DNA from: Methanobacteriota archaeon
GTDB lineage: Archaea > Thermoplasmatota > Poseidoniia > Poseidoniales > Poseidoniaceae
Direction: 5' to 3'
Assembly: GCA_002726395.1 (NCBI GenBank)
Contig: PBTA01000052.1
Coordinates: forward strand, 1 to 5,528
Length of the DNA: 5,528 nucleotides
The position numbers and the translations under genes are program-made. Positions within the stretch are counted from its first letter, which is position 1. The number at the start of each line of letters is the position of its first letter. Below, piece by piece: positions 5,016 to 5,528 of the stretch. Under the pieces are notes generated by a model. The model had not been told where the DNA came from. It ran no database searches and saw nothing but the letters and a program-made list of their open reading frames with translations.

Positions 5016-5528
5016 ATGCGAAAGGTTGCTATTGTTACAGGTGCATCTCGAGGATTGGGACGTGGGATTGCACTTACCTTAGCCAGAGAAGGCGGCTACA
5101 AAGTATATTCGACAGCGCGAAATGGTAGAGCTCTTCATGAACTGTCTCATGAAGCGTCTGAAAATGATACAGGCGGATTTGTTGTGCCCTACGTCTTAGA
5201 CCAAAACGACGATGCTGCAGTCGAGCAGTTCGTGTCTATTGTCTATGCTAATGAGGGTAAAGTCGATGCTTTGGTTAATAGTTCATATGGCGGTCTCGTA
5301 GCCATCGCGCCTCATTTTGGAAAACCATTTTGGGAACGTCCTACGGCTGTGTTTGATGAAGCCATGAATATTGGCGTTAGAAGCTCCTACGTGATGAGCA
5401 AATTTGTTGCGCCGATAATGGTAGAAAGAAAGGCAGGCATTATCGTTCAAACTTCTAGTTTAGGAAGCTTTATTTACGCGTTTGATGTTGCCTACGGAGT
5501 AGCTCACGCGGGTATGGATAAACTCACC
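5016..5528 (+). CDS. DHRS1-like short-chain dehydrogenase/reductase, N-terminal 171 residues (cut by window edge)
   Basis: The frame is open from ATG 5016 to the window end. The Rossmann nucleotide motif TGASRGLG is at 8-15, followed by strands and helices in normal order. The LVNNAxGG block reads LVNSSYGG (86-93), with N88 kept but the next Asn replaced. N118 lies in the MNIGVRSSY segment, and the catalytic Ser is in TSSLGS (146-151). KPFWERP (103-109), SSLGS followed by FDVAYGV, and the 12-residue Ser-Tyr spacing match the DHRS1 branch of the family as I recall it. The active-site Tyr is Y160, but position Y+4 is His (H164, codon CAC) where the family has the catalytic Lys; a Lys does occur at 169. 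Known relatives reduce or oxidise carbonyl/hydroxyl groups with NAD(P)H; the substrate here is unknown. A standard length of about 260-290 residues would place the stop well outside the window. It is divergent from the 100-residue gene. Confidence 0.88.
   Translation, partial: MRKVAIVTGASRGLGRGIALTLAREGGYKVYSTARNGRALHELSHEASENDTGGFVVPYVLDQNDDAAVEQFVSIVYANEGKVDALVNSSYGGLVAIAPHFGKPFWERPTAVFDEAMNIGVRSSYVMSKFVAPIMVERKAGIIVQTSSLGSFIYAFDVAYGVAHAGMDKLT

Noticed and set aside
1..5528. tRNA, rRNA, CRISPR array, complete insertion sequence or phage attachment site
   Set aside because: No cloverleaf, regular repeat-spacer pattern, paired terminal inverted repeats or integrase/transposase gene is visible on either strand.

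Overview
The window reads as chromosomal DNA of a marine-type alphaproteobacterium, probably an A+T-leaning member of the Rhodobacterales/Roseobacter group. The basis is protein resemblance (RpiR-type regulator, glutamine-synthetase-like ligase, N-formylglutamate-amidohydrolase-like enzyme, DHRS1-like dehydrogenase), moderate G+C genes and A+T-rich spacers. This placement is inferred by recognition, not by a search.

Left half (1-3218): two divergent gene pairs share a short A+T-rich spacer (990-1071). Leftward are an N-formylglutamate-amidohydrolase-like enzyme (219-989) and the N-terminus of an isochorismatase-family cysteine hydrolase (1-222, cut by the window edge). Rightward are a MurR/RpiR-family regulator with HTH and SIS domains (1072-1920) and a glutamine-synthetase-superfamily ligase (1917-3218). 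Both pairs are joined by 4-base ATGA stop/start overlaps, so each is probably translationally coupled. The spacer holds outward-facing TTGAC hexamers and a TGAAAAT-AA-ATTTCCA dyad, which suggests that the SIS-domain regulator controls both arms. No histidine-degradation genes (hutH/U/I) are present, so the set looks less like classical Hut catabolism and more like a ligase-plus-amidohydrolase pathway for an unknown amine, amide or glutamyl compound.

Right half (3315-5528): an isopenicillin-N-synthase-like Fe(II)/2-oxoglutarate oxygenase (3315-4262, minus) converges on the ligase gene. It is preceded by a 340-base stretch (4263-4602) with no convincing gene but with a 13-base dyad and an imperfect 17-base direct repeat. 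A 100-residue ferredoxin-like-sized protein (4603-4905, minus) is then divergent from a DHRS1-like short-chain dehydrogenase (5016 to the window end, plus). The dehydrogenase has His where the family's catalytic YxxxK lysine should be. Its candidate promoter carries a dyad in the -35/-10 spacer.

The regulator/ligase/amidohydrolase/cysteine-hydrolase block is the clearest candidate for an undescribed catabolic unit. The right-hand genes look like separate transcription units whose link to that block is not shown by the sequence.
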